64,000 nt of DNA from contig NZ_SNYQ01000002.1 of assembly GCF_004363295.1 (NCBI RefSeq), positions 249,409 to 313,408 on the forward strand, written 5' to 3'. Below, in pieces: positions 30,173 through 39,288 of the stretch. Made by a program: the position numbers and the translations under genes. Each line of letters begins with the position of its first letter. Within the stretch, counting starts at the first letter, position 1. Below the pieces are notes generated by a model, which had not been told where the DNA came from, did not search any database, and saw only the letters and a program-made list of their open reading frames with translations. This stretch comes from Mesocricetibacter intestinalis (GTDB lineage: Bacteria; Pseudomonadota; Gammaproteobacteria; Enterobacterales; Pasteurellaceae).

Positions 30173-30955
30173 CTATAAAAAATTCCATGATAGATTGGAA
30201 AGCAGGCGGCAATGATCGCATTTAAAATGGAAAAGGTCAAAGATTGGCTGGGACAAATGCCAGTGCTTTCCGCACTGCGGACAGCGGCGATTTTTTTCCT
30301 GTTCGGCATCTTCTCCGCCGCAGCGATACAGATAATAATAGGTGGGAATTCCAGTATGGGTTTCAATGGCGTTGGCCAGATAATTACCATGTTTAAATAA
30401 GCGACTTTCGGTCGAAGAAATTTCCCCTAATGCCTGCCGTTCTAGAATTGAGCCGTTCATTTGCAGCTGATCGCAAGCCTGCCAGTTTTCCTGCCATTTA
30501 ATTAAATCCATGCTCAGATGAGGCAGCTCCTTTAGTTGCTTATATAAAGGAATTGGCGCCAAGTCATCGCCGCTGTGCAACGGGGAACAGGATTGCAGAT
30601 AAGTGGTGTAGAGCAGTTGCCAGGTCGGCCTGCTGTTTTCCGCCGTTACATCGGAATTGAGGTCATCGGCGACAATTTGAAAACTTTCCAAAAAAACACC
30701 GCACTTTTCCGCCAGCCCTAATGCGCGTTCCACTTCGAGATTATTATAATCGGGCAACAAACTTTGCTGTTCGGGGCAGGTTACCCGCAAGGCGATGCCG
30801 TTTTCTTCCTCATGTCGGGCTAAAAACAGCGGAATTTCCCGCCCGATAATCTGACCGTTATAACGCCATTGTTCCACAATTTGATTAACGGCATCTGCCT
30901 GTTGCCGGCAATCTTGTTGCCCCGCATTACTGAAAAACACTTCCGTCAGATACAT
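30173..30955 (-). CDS. DUF2310 zinc-ribbon protein
   Basis: 260-residue protein of the DUF2310 family of uncharacterised zinc-ribbon proteins. The C-terminal ribbon is visible: YRCGGED, RRCPQCGKHW and KCDHCRLL give paired cysteines. The N-terminal 190 residues show no motif I recognise. It heads the operon with queF and ppnN and is divergent from yqcC-truC, in the position where E. coli has syd. Nucleic-acid binding is possible but unproven. Confidence 0.85.
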   Translation of the reverse strand: MYLTEVFFSNAGQQDCRQQADAVNQIVEQWRYNGQIIGREIPLFLARHEEENGIALRVTCPEQQSLLPDYNNLEVERALGLAEKCGVFLESFQIVADDLNSDVTAENSRPTWQLLYTTYLQSCSPLHSGDDLAPIPLYKQLKELPHLSMDLIKWQENWQACDQLQMNGSILERQALGEISSTESRLFKHGNYLANAIETHTGIPTYYYLYRCGGEDAEQEKNRRCPQCGKHWHLSQPIFDLFHFKCDHCRLLSNLSWNFL

Positions 30956-31027
30956 TTTTTACAATTTTGAACCGATTTTGTTTAAAATAGGCGCCCATCA
31001 TACGCGATAACAGAGCAGAGGTCTATT

Positions 31028-31348
31028 TTGCCCATTTATATTCAGACCAAACAACATTTAAATCGGCTGCAGGATAATATGCGGCAACTCGGTTTATGGC
31101 AGGCGTCGCCACCGCCGGAAGAGGCATTTAACAGTATTGAACCCTTCGCTATTGATGCGATGAGTGCGACGGAATGGCTGCAATGGGTATTTATTCCCCG
31201 TATGCAGGCTTTGGCAGACAGCCGCGCCCGATTACCGAGCCGGATTGCTGTATCCCCTTATATTGAAGAAGCACTGAAAGAAACGGAGGGATTAGGATTA
31301 TTACTGGCGCCCTTACTGGAACTTGAAAAGTTGTTGCAGGAAAGCTAA
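31028..31348 (+). CDS. yqcC: YqcC family protein (DUF446)
   Basis: 106-residue conserved protein. TEWLQWVFIPRMQAL and LPSRIAVSPYIEEAL match E. coli YqcC. It starts at TTG 31028, with CAGAGG about 7 nt upstream and no in-frame ATG that keeps the conserved N-terminus. It is followed 5 bp later by truC, the same pairing as in E. coli. Function unknown, perhaps linked to tRNA modification by context. Confidence 0.9.
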   Translation: MPIYIQTKQHLNRLQDNMRQLGLWQASPPPEEAFNSIEPFAIDAMSATEWLQWVFIPRMQALADSRARLPSRIAVSPYIEEALKETEGLGLLLAPLLELEKLLQES

Positions 31349-31353
31349 AAATC

Positions 31354-32064
31354 ATGCTGGAAATTTTATATCGGGATGAACATATTGTCGCCGTGAATAA
31401 GCCGGCCGGGATGCTGGTACATCGCAGCTGGTTGGATAAGCATGAAACCCGTTTCGTTATGCAAACCCTTAGGGAGCAGATAGGGCGTTTAGTCTATCCC
31501 ATTCATCGCTTAGATCGCCCGACCTCCGGGGTGCTGTTGTTTGCCCTGAGCAGTGAAGATGCGAATAAATTATGCCGCCAGTTTGAACAGAAATTTATCT
31601 ATAAAACTTATTTGGCGTTGGTACGCGGCTATGTGGCAGGCAAGGGAGAAATTGATTATCCGTTGAAAATTCGACGCGATAAAATTGCTGATAAATTTAG
31701 CCGCGAAGATAAAGAGGCGCAGGCGGCAATAACCCGTTATCAAAGCCTAAAAACGGTGGAAATGCCTTATCCGGCAGGGCGTTATTCCAGTGCGCGTTAT
31801 ACATTGTTGCAGCTAACGCCGCAAACGGGACGCAAACATCAGTTACGTCGTCACATGAAACATATTTTCCATCCCATTTTAGGTGATACGCAATATGGCG
31901 ATTTACACCAAAACAGAGCCTTGGCGGAACATACCGGAGTATCCCGCCTGATGCTGCACGCCCAATGCTTGGGATTTCATCATCCCCGTTCTGGGGATTA
32001 TCTTGAAATATTTGCCGATACCGATGAACAATGGAAGGGGCTTATGGCGACTTTCGGTTGGTAA
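31354..32064 (+). CDS. truC: tRNA pseudouridine(65) synthase
   Basis: RluA-family enzyme that isomerises U65 in the T-stem of tRNA(Ile1) and tRNA(Asp). The 236 residues contain IHRLDRPTSGVLLFAL with the catalytic aspartate, YKTYLALVRGYV, and the C-terminal GRKHQLRRHMKHIFHPILGD. It is the second gene of yqcC-truC, and yoaH follows 24 bp later. Confidence 0.95.
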   Translation: MLEILYRDEHIVAVNKPAGMLVHRSWLDKHETRFVMQTLREQIGRLVYPIHRLDRPTSGVLLFALSSEDANKLCRQFEQKFIYKTYLALVRGYVAGKGEIDYPLKIRRDKIADKFSREDKEAQAAITRYQSLKTVEMPYPAGRYSSARYTLLQLTPQTGRKHQLRRHMKHIFHPILGDTQYGDLHQNRALAEHTGVSRLMLHAQCLGFHHPRSGDYLEIFADTDEQWKGLMATFGW

Positions 32065-32088
32065 TATTGAGTAAGAAGAGGAAAAATA

Positions 32089-32259
32089 ATGCCGGACAAT
32101 GAATTATTAAATCTAAATCATGAGCAGCAACAACAGGCTGTAGAGCGAATACAGCTATTAATGGCCCGGGGAATCGGCAGCGGAGAGGCGATTGCCATTG
32201 TCGCCCGGGAGTTAAGGAATAAATGTGCTTCTGAACAAACAAAAAGTGCGGAAAAATAA
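32089..32259 (+). CDS. yoaH: YoaH family protein (UPF0181)
   Basis: 56-residue protein. [20 protein letters not shown] followed by [14 protein letters not shown] is the UPF0181/YoaH pattern. GAAGAGGAAAA precedes the ATG. The last codons (KSAEK, stop) are encoded by the left arm of an inverted uptake-signal pair that serves as the terminator, so the coding end and the hairpin overlap. Function unknown. Confidence 0.88.
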   Translation: MPDNELLNLNHEQQQQAVERIQLLMARGIGSGEAIAIVARELRNKCASEQTKSAEK

Positions 32260-32272
32260 CCGCACTTTAGAT
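32242..32272. terminator. Uptake-signal hairpin overlapping the yoaH 3' end
   Basis: AAAGTGCGG (inside yoaH), 8 nt including the stop codon, CCGCACTTT. It separates convergent yoaH and uspE. The T-run is weak (TTTAGAT), so its efficiency is uncertain. Confidence 0.65.
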
Positions 32273-32289
32273 AAAAAATATTGCCGAGG

Positions 32290-33213
32290 TTAATTTTTCG
32301 GCGGTTTAATCGCCAGTAAGTTACATTTCAGTTTACTGATAACATGCTCGGCAGTATTTCCCAACAGGGCGGCGGACAGGCCGGTGCGTCCTACCGTACC
32401 CAATACGACCAGTTCCGCTTCCAGTTCTTCCGCTACCTGCGGAATTACATCTTCCGGAAATCCTTCGCGTACATGGGTATGATCTTCGTCAATACCGAAT
32501 TTTTGGCGTAACGCCTTCATATTGATCAGATGCTGACCGCGGATACCATTGGTATATTCGCTGGTATGAAATTCCGGTAGATCAATTGCCATATTAATCG
32601 GAGTCGGAGGATAAGCGCTGACCAAATGAATATTACCGCGCTCCAGATTATCTGCCAGATCAATTCCCAGGGAAACCAACTGTTGGTTAAATTCATCATG
32701 ATATTCTTCATCGCCGGAAACATTTACCGCCACAATAATACGACGCTGATGCTTCCAGTCGCCATCTCTAACCATCAAAATCGGCACCGGGCATTTACGC
32801 AGCAACTGCCAATCCATCGGCGTGAAGATCAGTGAAGTGAGGCTTTCTTCCTCTTTGGTGTATTTTACGACCAAATCATAATGGTGCTGTTCAAATAAGG
32901 CGACGATAGATTCCGCCTCATTGCTGCTCCAGACGATATTGGTATCGAACTCAATCATAGGATCGGCGTATTTTTCCAAAAAGGTATTCACATATTGTCT
33001 GCGCTGTTCGATCATTCCCTGATGCATTTCTTCCCGTTCTTCGGAAGAAAGCAGAGCCGACATTTCATAAGATAAATCATAGGCTGCCGAGAATACGGTG
33101 ATTTTTACCGGTTTTTCGTTTTTTTGTTCTTTAACCAGTCTTACCGCTCTTGAAAGGGCGTATTGTTTTTCGTTTTCGGGGTTAAGGACAACAAGTATAT
33201 TATTAAACTTCAT
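32290..33213 (-). CDS. uspE: Universal stress protein E
   Basis: Tandem universal-stress-protein domain protein of 307 residues with two Usp folds (about 1-150 and 155-300). The second ends in the ATP-loop-like LVVLGTVGRTGLSAALLGNTAEHVI. The open frame reaches 33237, but the ATG at 33213 has GGAGGT 6 nt upstream and begins MKFNNILVVLNPE, the family N-terminus. It lies downstream of fnr, as in E. coli, but a strong terminator separates the two. Confidence 0.95.
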   Translation of the reverse strand: MKFNNILVVLNPENEKQYALSRAVRLVKEQKNEKPVKITVFSAAYDLSYEMSALLSSEEREEMHQGMIEQRRQYVNTFLEKYADPMIEFDTNIVWSSNEAESIVALFEQHHYDLVVKYTKEEESLTSLIFTPMDWQLLRKCPVPILMVRDGDWKHQRRIIVAVNVSGDEEYHDEFNQQLVSLGIDLADNLERGNIHLVSAYPPTPINMAIDLPEFHTSEYTNGIRGQHLINMKALRQKFGIDEDHTHVREGFPEDVIPQVAEELEAELVVLGTVGRTGLSAALLGNTAEHVISKLKCNLLAIKPPKN

Positions 33214-33320
33214 AATTACCTCCATTCCAATCTGCAATTACGCCGATAGAATAGAGGAGAACCGGAGGGATAACAAGAAAAAGAATTAAAAAATGTGATA
33301 CAAGGCAAAATTTGAAGCAT

Positions 33321-33362
33321 AAAAAAATGACGGCTGCCAAAAAAGTTACACCGTCATTTTTT
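33321..33362. terminator. Intrinsic terminator of fnr
   Basis: AAAAAAATGACGG at 33321-33333 and CCGTCATTTTTT at 33351-33362, with a 17-nt loop. On the minus strand the stem is followed by seven T. Confidence 0.88.
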
Positions 33363-33378
33363 AGGGGAATCGCTCAGC

Positions 33379-34152
33379 TTAAATAGCCATTTCTATTTTG
33401 GTTCGAGCCGTGCCGGATAATTCGATTAACTGATTCATGTCGTTAATGGTAATGTATTTTCCCTGCACCGACAGAATACCGATTTTTTGAAAACGACCGA
33501 GCAAGCGACTGATGGTTTCTACGGTTAATCCCAGATAATTACCTATATCGCCCCGGGTCATGGTCAAACGGAATTCCCGCGAAGAAAATCCCCGTGCGGA
33601 ATAGCGTTTGGACAGATTGTAAATAAAGGAGGCGAGGCGCTCTTCCGCATTCATTTTGGAAAGTAATAAAATCATTTCCTGATCGGATTTAATTTCATTA
33701 CTCATTAAACGCATCATCTGCTGACGGAGTTTCGGCATTTTTCCGGATAAATCGTCCAAAATATCAAAGGGGATTTCGCATACCATTGCGGTTTCCAGCG
33801 CTTGTGCGAAACTCGGATGATTCATATTAATAATAGCGTCAAACCCGACTAAATCGCCCGGAAGGTGGAAAGAGGTGATTTGCTCCTGACCGGTTTCACT
33901 AATGGTATAGGATTTTATCGTGCCGGAACGGATGGCATAGAGAGAAGTCAGTTCGTCTCCTGCTTTAAAAAGAATTTGTGATTTCTGAATCGGCTTTTTA
34001 CGCTCAATAATATTATCAAGTTGATCCAACTCATGCTCATTCAATGTGAAAGGAATACAAAGTTGGCTGATGCTGCAATCTTGACAATGGATGGCGCAAC
34101 CTCCCGATTGAATCCGACGACCTGTTTTCGGATCAGCAGTTAAGACTTTCAT
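33379..34152 (-). CDS. fnr: FNR, oxygen-sensing global regulator
   Basis: CRP/FNR-family activator and repressor of anaerobic genes that senses oxygen through a [4Fe-4S] cluster. The 257 residues contain N-terminal cysteines C19, C23, C26 and C32 ([16 protein letters not shown]) and a further cysteine near 125 (AMVCEIPF), corresponding to the E. coli cluster ligands. The C-terminal helix-turn-helix [20 protein letters not shown] has the E--SR recognition residues. A partial FNR half-site pair lies upstream (34202-34215). Confidence 0.97.
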   Translation of the reverse strand: MKVLTADPKTGRRIQSGGCAIHCQDCSISQLCIPFTLNEHELDQLDNIIERKKPIQKSQILFKAGDELTSLYAIRSGTIKSYTISETGQEQITSFHLPGDLVGFDAIINMNHPSFAQALETAMVCEIPFDILDDLSGKMPKLRQQMMRLMSNEIKSDQEMILLLSKMNAEERLASFIYNLSKRYSARGFSSREFRLTMTRGDIGNYLGLTVETISRLLGRFQKIGILSVQGKYITINDMNQLIELSGTARTKIEMAI

Positions 34153-34201
34153 TTAGTTCCCCAATAACCAATAAAATAAATTCAATACAGCAGAGATTAA
34201 T

Positions 34202-34215
34202 TTGATCTAACGCAA
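34202..34215. promoter_or_regulatory. Possible FNR site upstream of fnr
   Basis: TTGAT, four bases, CGCAA. The left half is perfect and the right half matches ATCAA at three of five positions. It lies 50 bp upstream of the fnr ATG. Autoregulation is plausible but unproven. Confidence 0.35.
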
Positions 34216-34379
34216 TAAATGATAACATTAAACCAAAGATTAAGAAACGGTTTAATGAATAAGAATAGAAAACATTGCATTCTTATGGAGAGATTCGGAA
34301 TATCCTTAGCTTAAATATAGTTACATTGTAACTTTTGGCAGAGAAAGAAATTTTGGCGGGAGAGAAAAATAGTAGGATG

Positions 34380-34412
34380 CAAAGAAGCCAATAGCAAAAC
34401 TATCGGCCCTTT
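34380..34412 (-). terminator. Probable terminator of the ferritin operon
   Basis: On the minus strand CAAAGGGCCGATAG, loop, CTATTGGCTTCTTTG forms an imperfect stem just after the second ferritin stop. It is followed within about 12 nt by TATTTTT. Confidence 0.5.
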
Positions 34413-34416
34413 GTAT

Positions 34417-34914
34417 TTAGTTAGATGTTGCCATAGCGGCAAGTTCCTTATCAATAAAGAACAGGGCTTTACCTTCAGAACCGAGAATATTGAATTTATC
34501 CAGAATAGCACCGAATAGTTTTTCTTCCTCATGCTGTTCCGCAACATACCATTGCAGGAAATTAAAGGCGGAATAGTCTTTTTCTTCAAAGGTTTTACCG
34601 ACTAATTCGTTAATTTTGCTGGTAATCAGTTTTTCATGCTGATAAGTCAATTCAACCACTTGTTTTAAAGAAGTAAATTCGTGCGGCGGCGCTTCGATGG
34701 CTTCAATCACCGCTTTAGCGCCGGTTTCATTCAGATAGGTAAATAATTTGCGCATATGCTGCATTTCTTCCGCAGCATGAGCGGATAAAAATTGCGCCGC
34801 GCCATAATAGCCTTTCTGATCGCACCAAGCGCTCATCTGCAGATAAAGATTGGAGGAATAGAATTCCAGGTTCATCTGTGCATTTAAAAGTTTAATCACA
34901 TTTTCCGATAACAT
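34417..34914 (-). CDS. Non-haem ferritin, second paralogue
   Basis: 165-residue bacterial ferritin storing iron as ferric mineral in a 24-mer shell. Ferroxidase residues are visible in [29 protein letters not shown], and [25 protein letters not shown]. It lies 22 bp downstream of a close paralogue, the tandem ftnA pair typical of Haemophilus and Pasteurella. The ribosome-binding site GGGAGAA is 8 nt from the ATG. Confidence 0.95.
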   Translation of the reverse strand: MLSENVIKLLNAQMNLEFYSSNLYLQMSAWCDQKGYYGAAQFLSAHAAEEMQHMRKLFTYLNETGAKAVIEAIEAPPHEFTSLKQVVELTYQHEKLITSKINELVGKTFEEKDYSAFNFLQWYVAEQHEEEKLFGAILDKFNILGSEGKALFFIDKELAAMATSN

Positions 34915-34936
34915 TATATATTCTCCCGTTCAATCT

Positions 34937-35422
34937 TTATAAAGTGGCTAAATCACGATCGATAAAGTAGAGCGAGCGTCCGTCTTCACCAAGAAGATTG
35001 AATTTATCGATAATACCGTTAAATAATTTCTCCTCCTCATGTTGCTCGGCCACATACCATTGCAGGAAGTTAAAGGTGGAGTAGTCTTTATGCTCGAAAG
35101 TTACCTCGACTAATTCGTTGATTTTCGCCGTTACCAGCTTCTCATGGGCCAAGGTGGTTTCAAATACTTCTTTTAATGAAGCGTATTCATTCTTCGGCGC
35201 ATCGATTTTTCCTAATAACGGCAAGCCGCCGGTCTCGCTCACATAGGTAAATAATTTTTGCATATGCTGCATTTCTTCATCGGCATGACGCAACAAAAAT
35301 GCAGCGGCACCTTCGTATCCGTGAATTGAACACCAGGCGCTCATTTGTAGATAAATATTTGAAGAGTAGAATTCCAAATTAATCTGCTCGTTCAATTTAT
35401 CGGTAATCGCTTTATTTAACAC
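34937..35422 (-). CDS. ftnA: Non-haem ferritin FtnA, first paralogue
   Basis: 161-residue ferritin, about two thirds identical by eye to its downstream neighbour. The ferroxidase helices are intact ([45 protein letters not shown]). It starts with GTG at 35422 preceded by AGGAGG, a strong ribosome-binding site. The two paralogues probably form mixed shells. ATTAATCATTAAC about 10-30 bp upstream resembles half of a Fur box, a weak hint of iron control. Confidence 0.95.
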   Translation of the reverse strand: MLNKAITDKLNEQINLEFYSSNIYLQMSAWCSIHGYEGAAAFLLRHADEEMQHMQKLFTYVSETGGLPLLGKIDAPKNEYASLKEVFETTLAHEKLVTAKINELVEVTFEHKDYSTFNFLQWYVAEQHEEEKLFNGIIDKFNLLGEDGRSLYFIDRDLATL

Positions 35423-36265
35423 CTAACTTTCCTCCTAAAATTAATCATTAACATAGCTAAATTCGTTCTTATTCTAACCAGATTTCTTCTCTTTGCAAGT
35501 TATTTCTAGTCTAAATTATTAATTTAATTGAAGTTTTTAATAAAAACCATTCTTATTAAAATCAATAATATGAGAACGATTTACAACCGTAACGGAAAGT
35601 AAAAAATAATCAGGGCTTATTTAAAGGGGGTTAACCGAATTGGGGATTAACTAAAGCAAAAAATCCCATGGGGCGAATTTAACTCAAACGGATAAAAAAA
35701 TCCTAGAGTACAAATTTTGTTCGAGCCTTTTTTATTTTTTCAACTTGAACAATACGGCATTTTAACCCGACCAATATGATGTAACTGTATAATTTGTATT
35801 GCTTAAACGGTATTTCACACCTGTGCATAACTCTGTGATTTACTTAACCCGTAGTGTTTCCTTACCTTATAACTTATTTCGCATAATGTATATTATGTTA
35901 AATAAGATATGCGCAAGCGTAACTTTTTTAGGGCTATAAAATAAGCCGCTTCTCTCTCTCAAATTGCGATGGGAATTCGAATCGATAATTTGTGCTATGG
36001 GATGTTATGAATAAATATAAGACGGGATTTTTGCGGAAAAATTAAAGTATGCAAATGCGCTGTTGAATTTAATATTGTTACGATGTAACTCAATAAGAAA
36101 TGAAATATTAAAAGTTGCTCTTTAATTATCGGTACCTTCTTCCGATAAATTATTTATGGAAATAATGACAACGCTAGGCGAAAAATAGCCCGCAATTTAA
36201 GAGGATGGGTCTTATTTTACGCCTAGGATAATCTGAAATTAAAGGCGGAGGTTATCCGAAAATAA
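35423..36265. other. AT-rich gene-free gap containing dif (terminus region)
   Basis: 843 bases with no supported gene. It separates the ferritin operon from sbcB, both minus-strand. It contains dif (35876-35903) and a 7-bp stem TTATCGG/CCGATAA near 36129-36152. It also holds the ferritin promoter at its left end. No RNA gene recognised. Confidence 0.7.
35876..35903. other. dif: dif, XerC/XerD chromosome dimer resolution site
   Basis: 28-bp site: XerC arm ATTTCGCATAA, central TGTATA, XerD arm TTATGTTAAAT. Compared with E. coli dif (XerC arm GGTGCGCATAA), the centre and XerD arm are identical and the XerC arm differs only in its outer four bases. It lies in a gene-free AT-rich gap. It marks the replication terminus, where XerC and XerD resolve dimeric chromosomes under FtsK control. 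Confidence 0.95.
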
Positions 36266-37693
36266 TTAATATTGATTTAGCAGCTTGCTTCCGTATTCAT
36301 ACAATTGTTGCAGTAACTGCATATTACGCGGATTATTTTCATGCAGCCGGGCTAAATTTTGTAAACTTTCACTAAAAACCACCGCACTTTTTTCCAATTT
36401 ATTGCGGCAGTATTTTTGCCATTTGATCTGTTCGGCTCGGGTTAAGGTTTTATAAAAATGTCTGGCGCGATAATGAAATAACAACTCCGGAATGCGCTTA
36501 TCTTCAAAGCTCAAGCCGCTGTCGGCCAGTTTTTCCGGCGCTAAGCTACGCAGAATCGCCATATTATTTTTATCCGCATAACTAAAAAATCCGTTATAAA
36601 GTTCGGTTTCTACATTATCTGAGGGTTCAAATGATCGGTCATCGGAAAAAATCTCACAGACTTTTTCGCGAATATCCAGTGATTTTTTTAATCTTTGCAG
36701 ATTTTGCAGACAATATTCCCTGTTGATGCCAAGTCGCGCCGCATTTTCCGGCAGCAAGGTTTTTGCCGGGGCGATAATCGGACATTTATTGATATGCACA
36801 AGTTTTAGTGGAACCGATAATACCCCCTGCCGCTCCAATTCCGCTTTCTTGGTATATAAATTTTCTCTTAATTCGAGCGCATCTTTGCTTAATAAATCAT
36901 CAATATCGGCGGATAAGTCGCAAACAATAACCGCATTCTGATTACTCGGATGCCAGGCTAAAGGCGCTATCCAGGTCGTATTACCACGCTGATTGCCCAA
37001 CATACCGGACACATGCACCAAGGGCGTCATATTTGCCGTATCGACCATTTTCTCCACTTCTTTTTTACCGCGCATATCAAAAAAGAACTGAAATAATTTC
37101 GGCTGCTTTTGTTTAATCAATTTTGCCATTTCAATGGTGGCGTAAACATCCGCCATAGCATCATGGGCATTACTATGTTCAATACCGTTGGCTCGGGTCA
37201 GTTTTTCCAGTTTAAAGGACGGCATACCCTCTTCATCGAAAGCCCATTGGATACCTTCCGGACGTAAGGCATAGCAAGCACGCACCAAATCCAATAAATC
37301 CCACCGGGAATTACCGTTTTTCCAACTGTATTCATAAGGGTCAATAAAATTACGATAGAAGGTATAGCGCGTCATTTCATCGTCATAGCGAATATTGTTA
37401 TAGCCCATTACACAGGTATTCGGCCGGCTGAATTCCTGACGGATAGCTTCGGCAAATTCCGGTTCGCTAATCCCCCGCTCATTGCATTGCTGCGGTGTAA
37501 TGCCTGTTACCAGCACGGCTTCCGGCGCAGGCAGATAATCGGAGGTTTGTTTACAATATAAAATTACCGGCTCACCGATAATATTAAAATTTTCATCGGT
37601 GCGCACTCCGGCAAATTGAGCCGGCCGATCGGAGGCGGGATTAACCCCGAAGCTTTCATAATCGTAAATAAAAAAACTAAAATCCTGCTGCAT
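36266..37693 (-). CDS. sbcB: Exodeoxyribonuclease I
   Basis: 3'-5' single-strand DNA exonuclease used in recombination and mismatch repair. The 475 residues match E. coli SbcB. DEDDh exonuclease motifs are visible: FFIYDYESFGVNP at the N-terminus, VMGYNNIRYDDEMTRYTFYRN, and EHSNAHDAMADVYATIEMAKL carrying the catalytic His/Asp. The C-terminal SH3-like and helical domains follow. It is 5 bp downstream of the EamA transporter gene. Confidence 0.96.
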   Translation of the reverse strand: MQQDFSFFIYDYESFGVNPASDRPAQFAGVRTDENFNIIGEPVILYCKQTSDYLPAPEAVLVTGITPQQCNERGISEPEFAEAIRQEFSRPNTCVMGYNNIRYDDEMTRYTFYRNFIDPYEYSWKNGNSRWDLLDLVRACYALRPEGIQWAFDEEGMPSFKLEKLTRANGIEHSNAHDAMADVYATIEMAKLIKQKQPKLFQFFFDMRGKKEVEKMVDTANMTPLVHVSGMLGNQRGNTTWIAPLAWHPSNQNAVIVCDLSADIDDLLSKDALELRENLYTKKAELERQGVLSVPLKLVHINKCPIIAPAKTLLPENAARLGINREYCLQNLQRLKKSLDIREKVCEIFSDDRSFEPSDNVETELYNGFFSYADKNNMAILRSLAPEKLADSGLSFEDKRIPELLFHYRARHFYKTLTRAEQIKWQKYCRNKLEKSAVVFSESLQNLARLHENNPRNMQLLQQLYEYGSKLLNQY

Positions 37694-37698
37694 ATCTC

Positions 37699-38571
37699 TT
37701 ATCCGAAAAGCTGATTAAAGTAAAAAAGAACCAAAATTGCGGCGATTCCCAATAAAATTCCCGCCAAATTGACCCTACTGATTTTTTCTTTAAAGACAAG
37801 GGCGCCGGTGATACTGCCTAAGCAGATCACCCCGATATTCATGCCGGCAAAGACCAGGCTCGGATTCGCACTCAGGCTTTGATGGGCTTTAATATAGAAT
37901 AAGATATTCATAAAGTTTAAGCCGCCTAAAATAATTCCGCCGATAAAACCGGGAACCGTCCAGATTTCGCGTTTAAACAACAAATAGCCGAACATTACAC
38001 AAGCGGAAAGGATAAAAGCGATAAATAAAGTGGCCGGAAATGCCGCGCCGCTTTTGGCTACCTGTTTGAACAGAATATCGATAACGCCGTAACCCAGCCA
38101 GACAAAAGCCAGTGCGATACCGCCCTTTTGCAGCTGTTTGTCCGCCGCTTTATACAATAGGCAGCATAAGGCGACAAAGGCCAGAATAATGCCGATAAGT
38201 TTCCCACTGCTCAGGGTTTCGCCAAAAATAACGAAGGCGGCGATAATGGGTAAAAATAAGGACAGGCGTTGTGCCGCGTCGGCGCGTACAATACCTGCGT
38301 ACTCTACGGCTTTCGACATAATCATAAATACGCTGGGTAATAAAATGCCCAAGGCGAGAAAGATAAAAGCCTGTTCGCTTTGCAGAACAAATTCGGTAAA
38401 GCCGAGGCCTTTGAAATCCGGAGTCAGCACATAATAGGATAATGCCGAAGCGAGGATATAGTTAAAAGCAATGGCCTGACGGATAACAATATTTCTCCGC
38501 CGGGCGATCTTCAATAAAACGGATACGGCCACACTGCAGAGTACGGCAAGAATAAGGTTAAGCATAATCAT
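37699..38571 (-). CDS. EamA/DMT-family transporter
   Basis: About 290-residue integral membrane protein with ten hydrophobic segments, ending in GILLGIAAILVLFYFNQLFG. It has the EamA/drug-metabolite transporter layout of two repeated five-helix halves. The frame extends to a TTG at 38595, but ATG 38571 (MIMLNLILAVLC) puts the first helix at the N-terminus as usual; ATG 38565 is equally possible. Substrate unknown. It probably shares a transcript with sbcB. Confidence 0.82.
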   Translation of the reverse strand: MIMLNLILAVLCSVAVSVLLKIARRRNIVIRQAIAFNYILASALSYYVLTPDFKGLGFTEFVLQSEQAFIFLALGILLPSVFMIMSKAVEYAGIVRADAAQRLSLFLPIIAAFVIFGETLSSGKLIGIILAFVALCCLLYKAADKQLQKGGIALAFVWLGYGVIDILFKQVAKSGAAFPATLFIAFILSACVMFGYLLFKREIWTVPGFIGGIILGGLNFMNILFYIKAHQSLSANPSLVFAGMNIGVICLGSITGALVFKEKISRVNLAGILLGIAAILVLFYFNQLFG

Positions 38572-38702
38572 CCGATAAACAAAAGGGGACGCCAATTATA
38601 ACATTGTTTTTTTCCGGGCTGAACCCGGCTCGAATCCCCTTCTTGTTTAATTTTTATAATCCGCTAGAATGAGAACGTTTTTCACTACAAATGGAGATTG
38701 CA

Positions 38703-39158
38703 ATGAAAGTATTTAAAACCCTCTTGTTAACCCTGCCGCTGATTAGCGCTCCCCTGTTGGCCCAGGCTGAAACGGCACCCCTTAAAACCGTAAAAAGCGG
38801 ATACGATTCGGCCCAGACCTTGGATAAAATTAAACAGGCGGTGGAAAAAAACGGATTAAAATTATTTACCGTCATTGACCATCAGGCCGCCGCAAAAGAA
38901 GCCGGACTCAGTATGCCCTTTGCCTCCGTGGTAATTTTCGGCAACCCGAAAGCCGGTACGCCGATGATGCTGGCTGCGCCTACCCTGGCCATCGATTTAC
39001 CGGTTAAAGCCCTAGTATGGGAAGACCAAAAAGGTGAAGTATTCGTTACCCTCAACGATACGGATAGCATCGGCAAAAAGCACGGTTTGAACGAAGAGGT
39101 TTACGGCAAACTGAAAAATCTGGAAAAGTTGATTCCACAGGTGGTTACAAAAGACTGA
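38703..39158 (+). CDS. DUF302 domain periplasmic protein
   Basis: 151-residue secreted protein. A Sec signal peptide (MKVFKTLLLTLPLISAPLLA, cleavage near QA-ET) precedes a DUF302 domain (SAQTLDKIKQAVEKNGLKLF, DHQAAAKEAGLSMPFASVVI, GTPMMLAAPTLAIDLPVKAL). The chosen ATG at 38703 has GGAG 6 nt upstream, inside the longer frame that starts at 38691. Function of DUF302 is unknown. It stands alone next to the restriction-modification genes. Confidence 0.87.
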   Translation: MKVFKTLLLTLPLISAPLLAQAETAPLKTVKSGYDSAQTLDKIKQAVEKNGLKLFTVIDHQAAAKEAGLSMPFASVVIFGNPKAGTPMMLAAPTLAIDLPVKALVWEDQKGEVFVTLNDTDSIGKKHGLNEEVYGKLKNLEKLIPQVVTKD

Positions 39159-39288
39159 TTTATATATCGACTTTATCAAGCTACCCTATTAAATGAATAT
39201 TTTCGATTAATAAATCCAGGGATTTTTCAATAACCTGAGCCGATAATATAATAACAATAAATTTTAAGAGTGATTATTCGGGGAACAT

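Noticed and set aside
35876-35903. loxP-like or phage attachment site
   Set aside because: The arms match dif, not loxP, and no integrase or phage gene is nearby.
38610-38640. tRNA-like T-loop (GGCTCGAATCC)
   Set aside because: No acceptor or anticodon stem can be folded around it.
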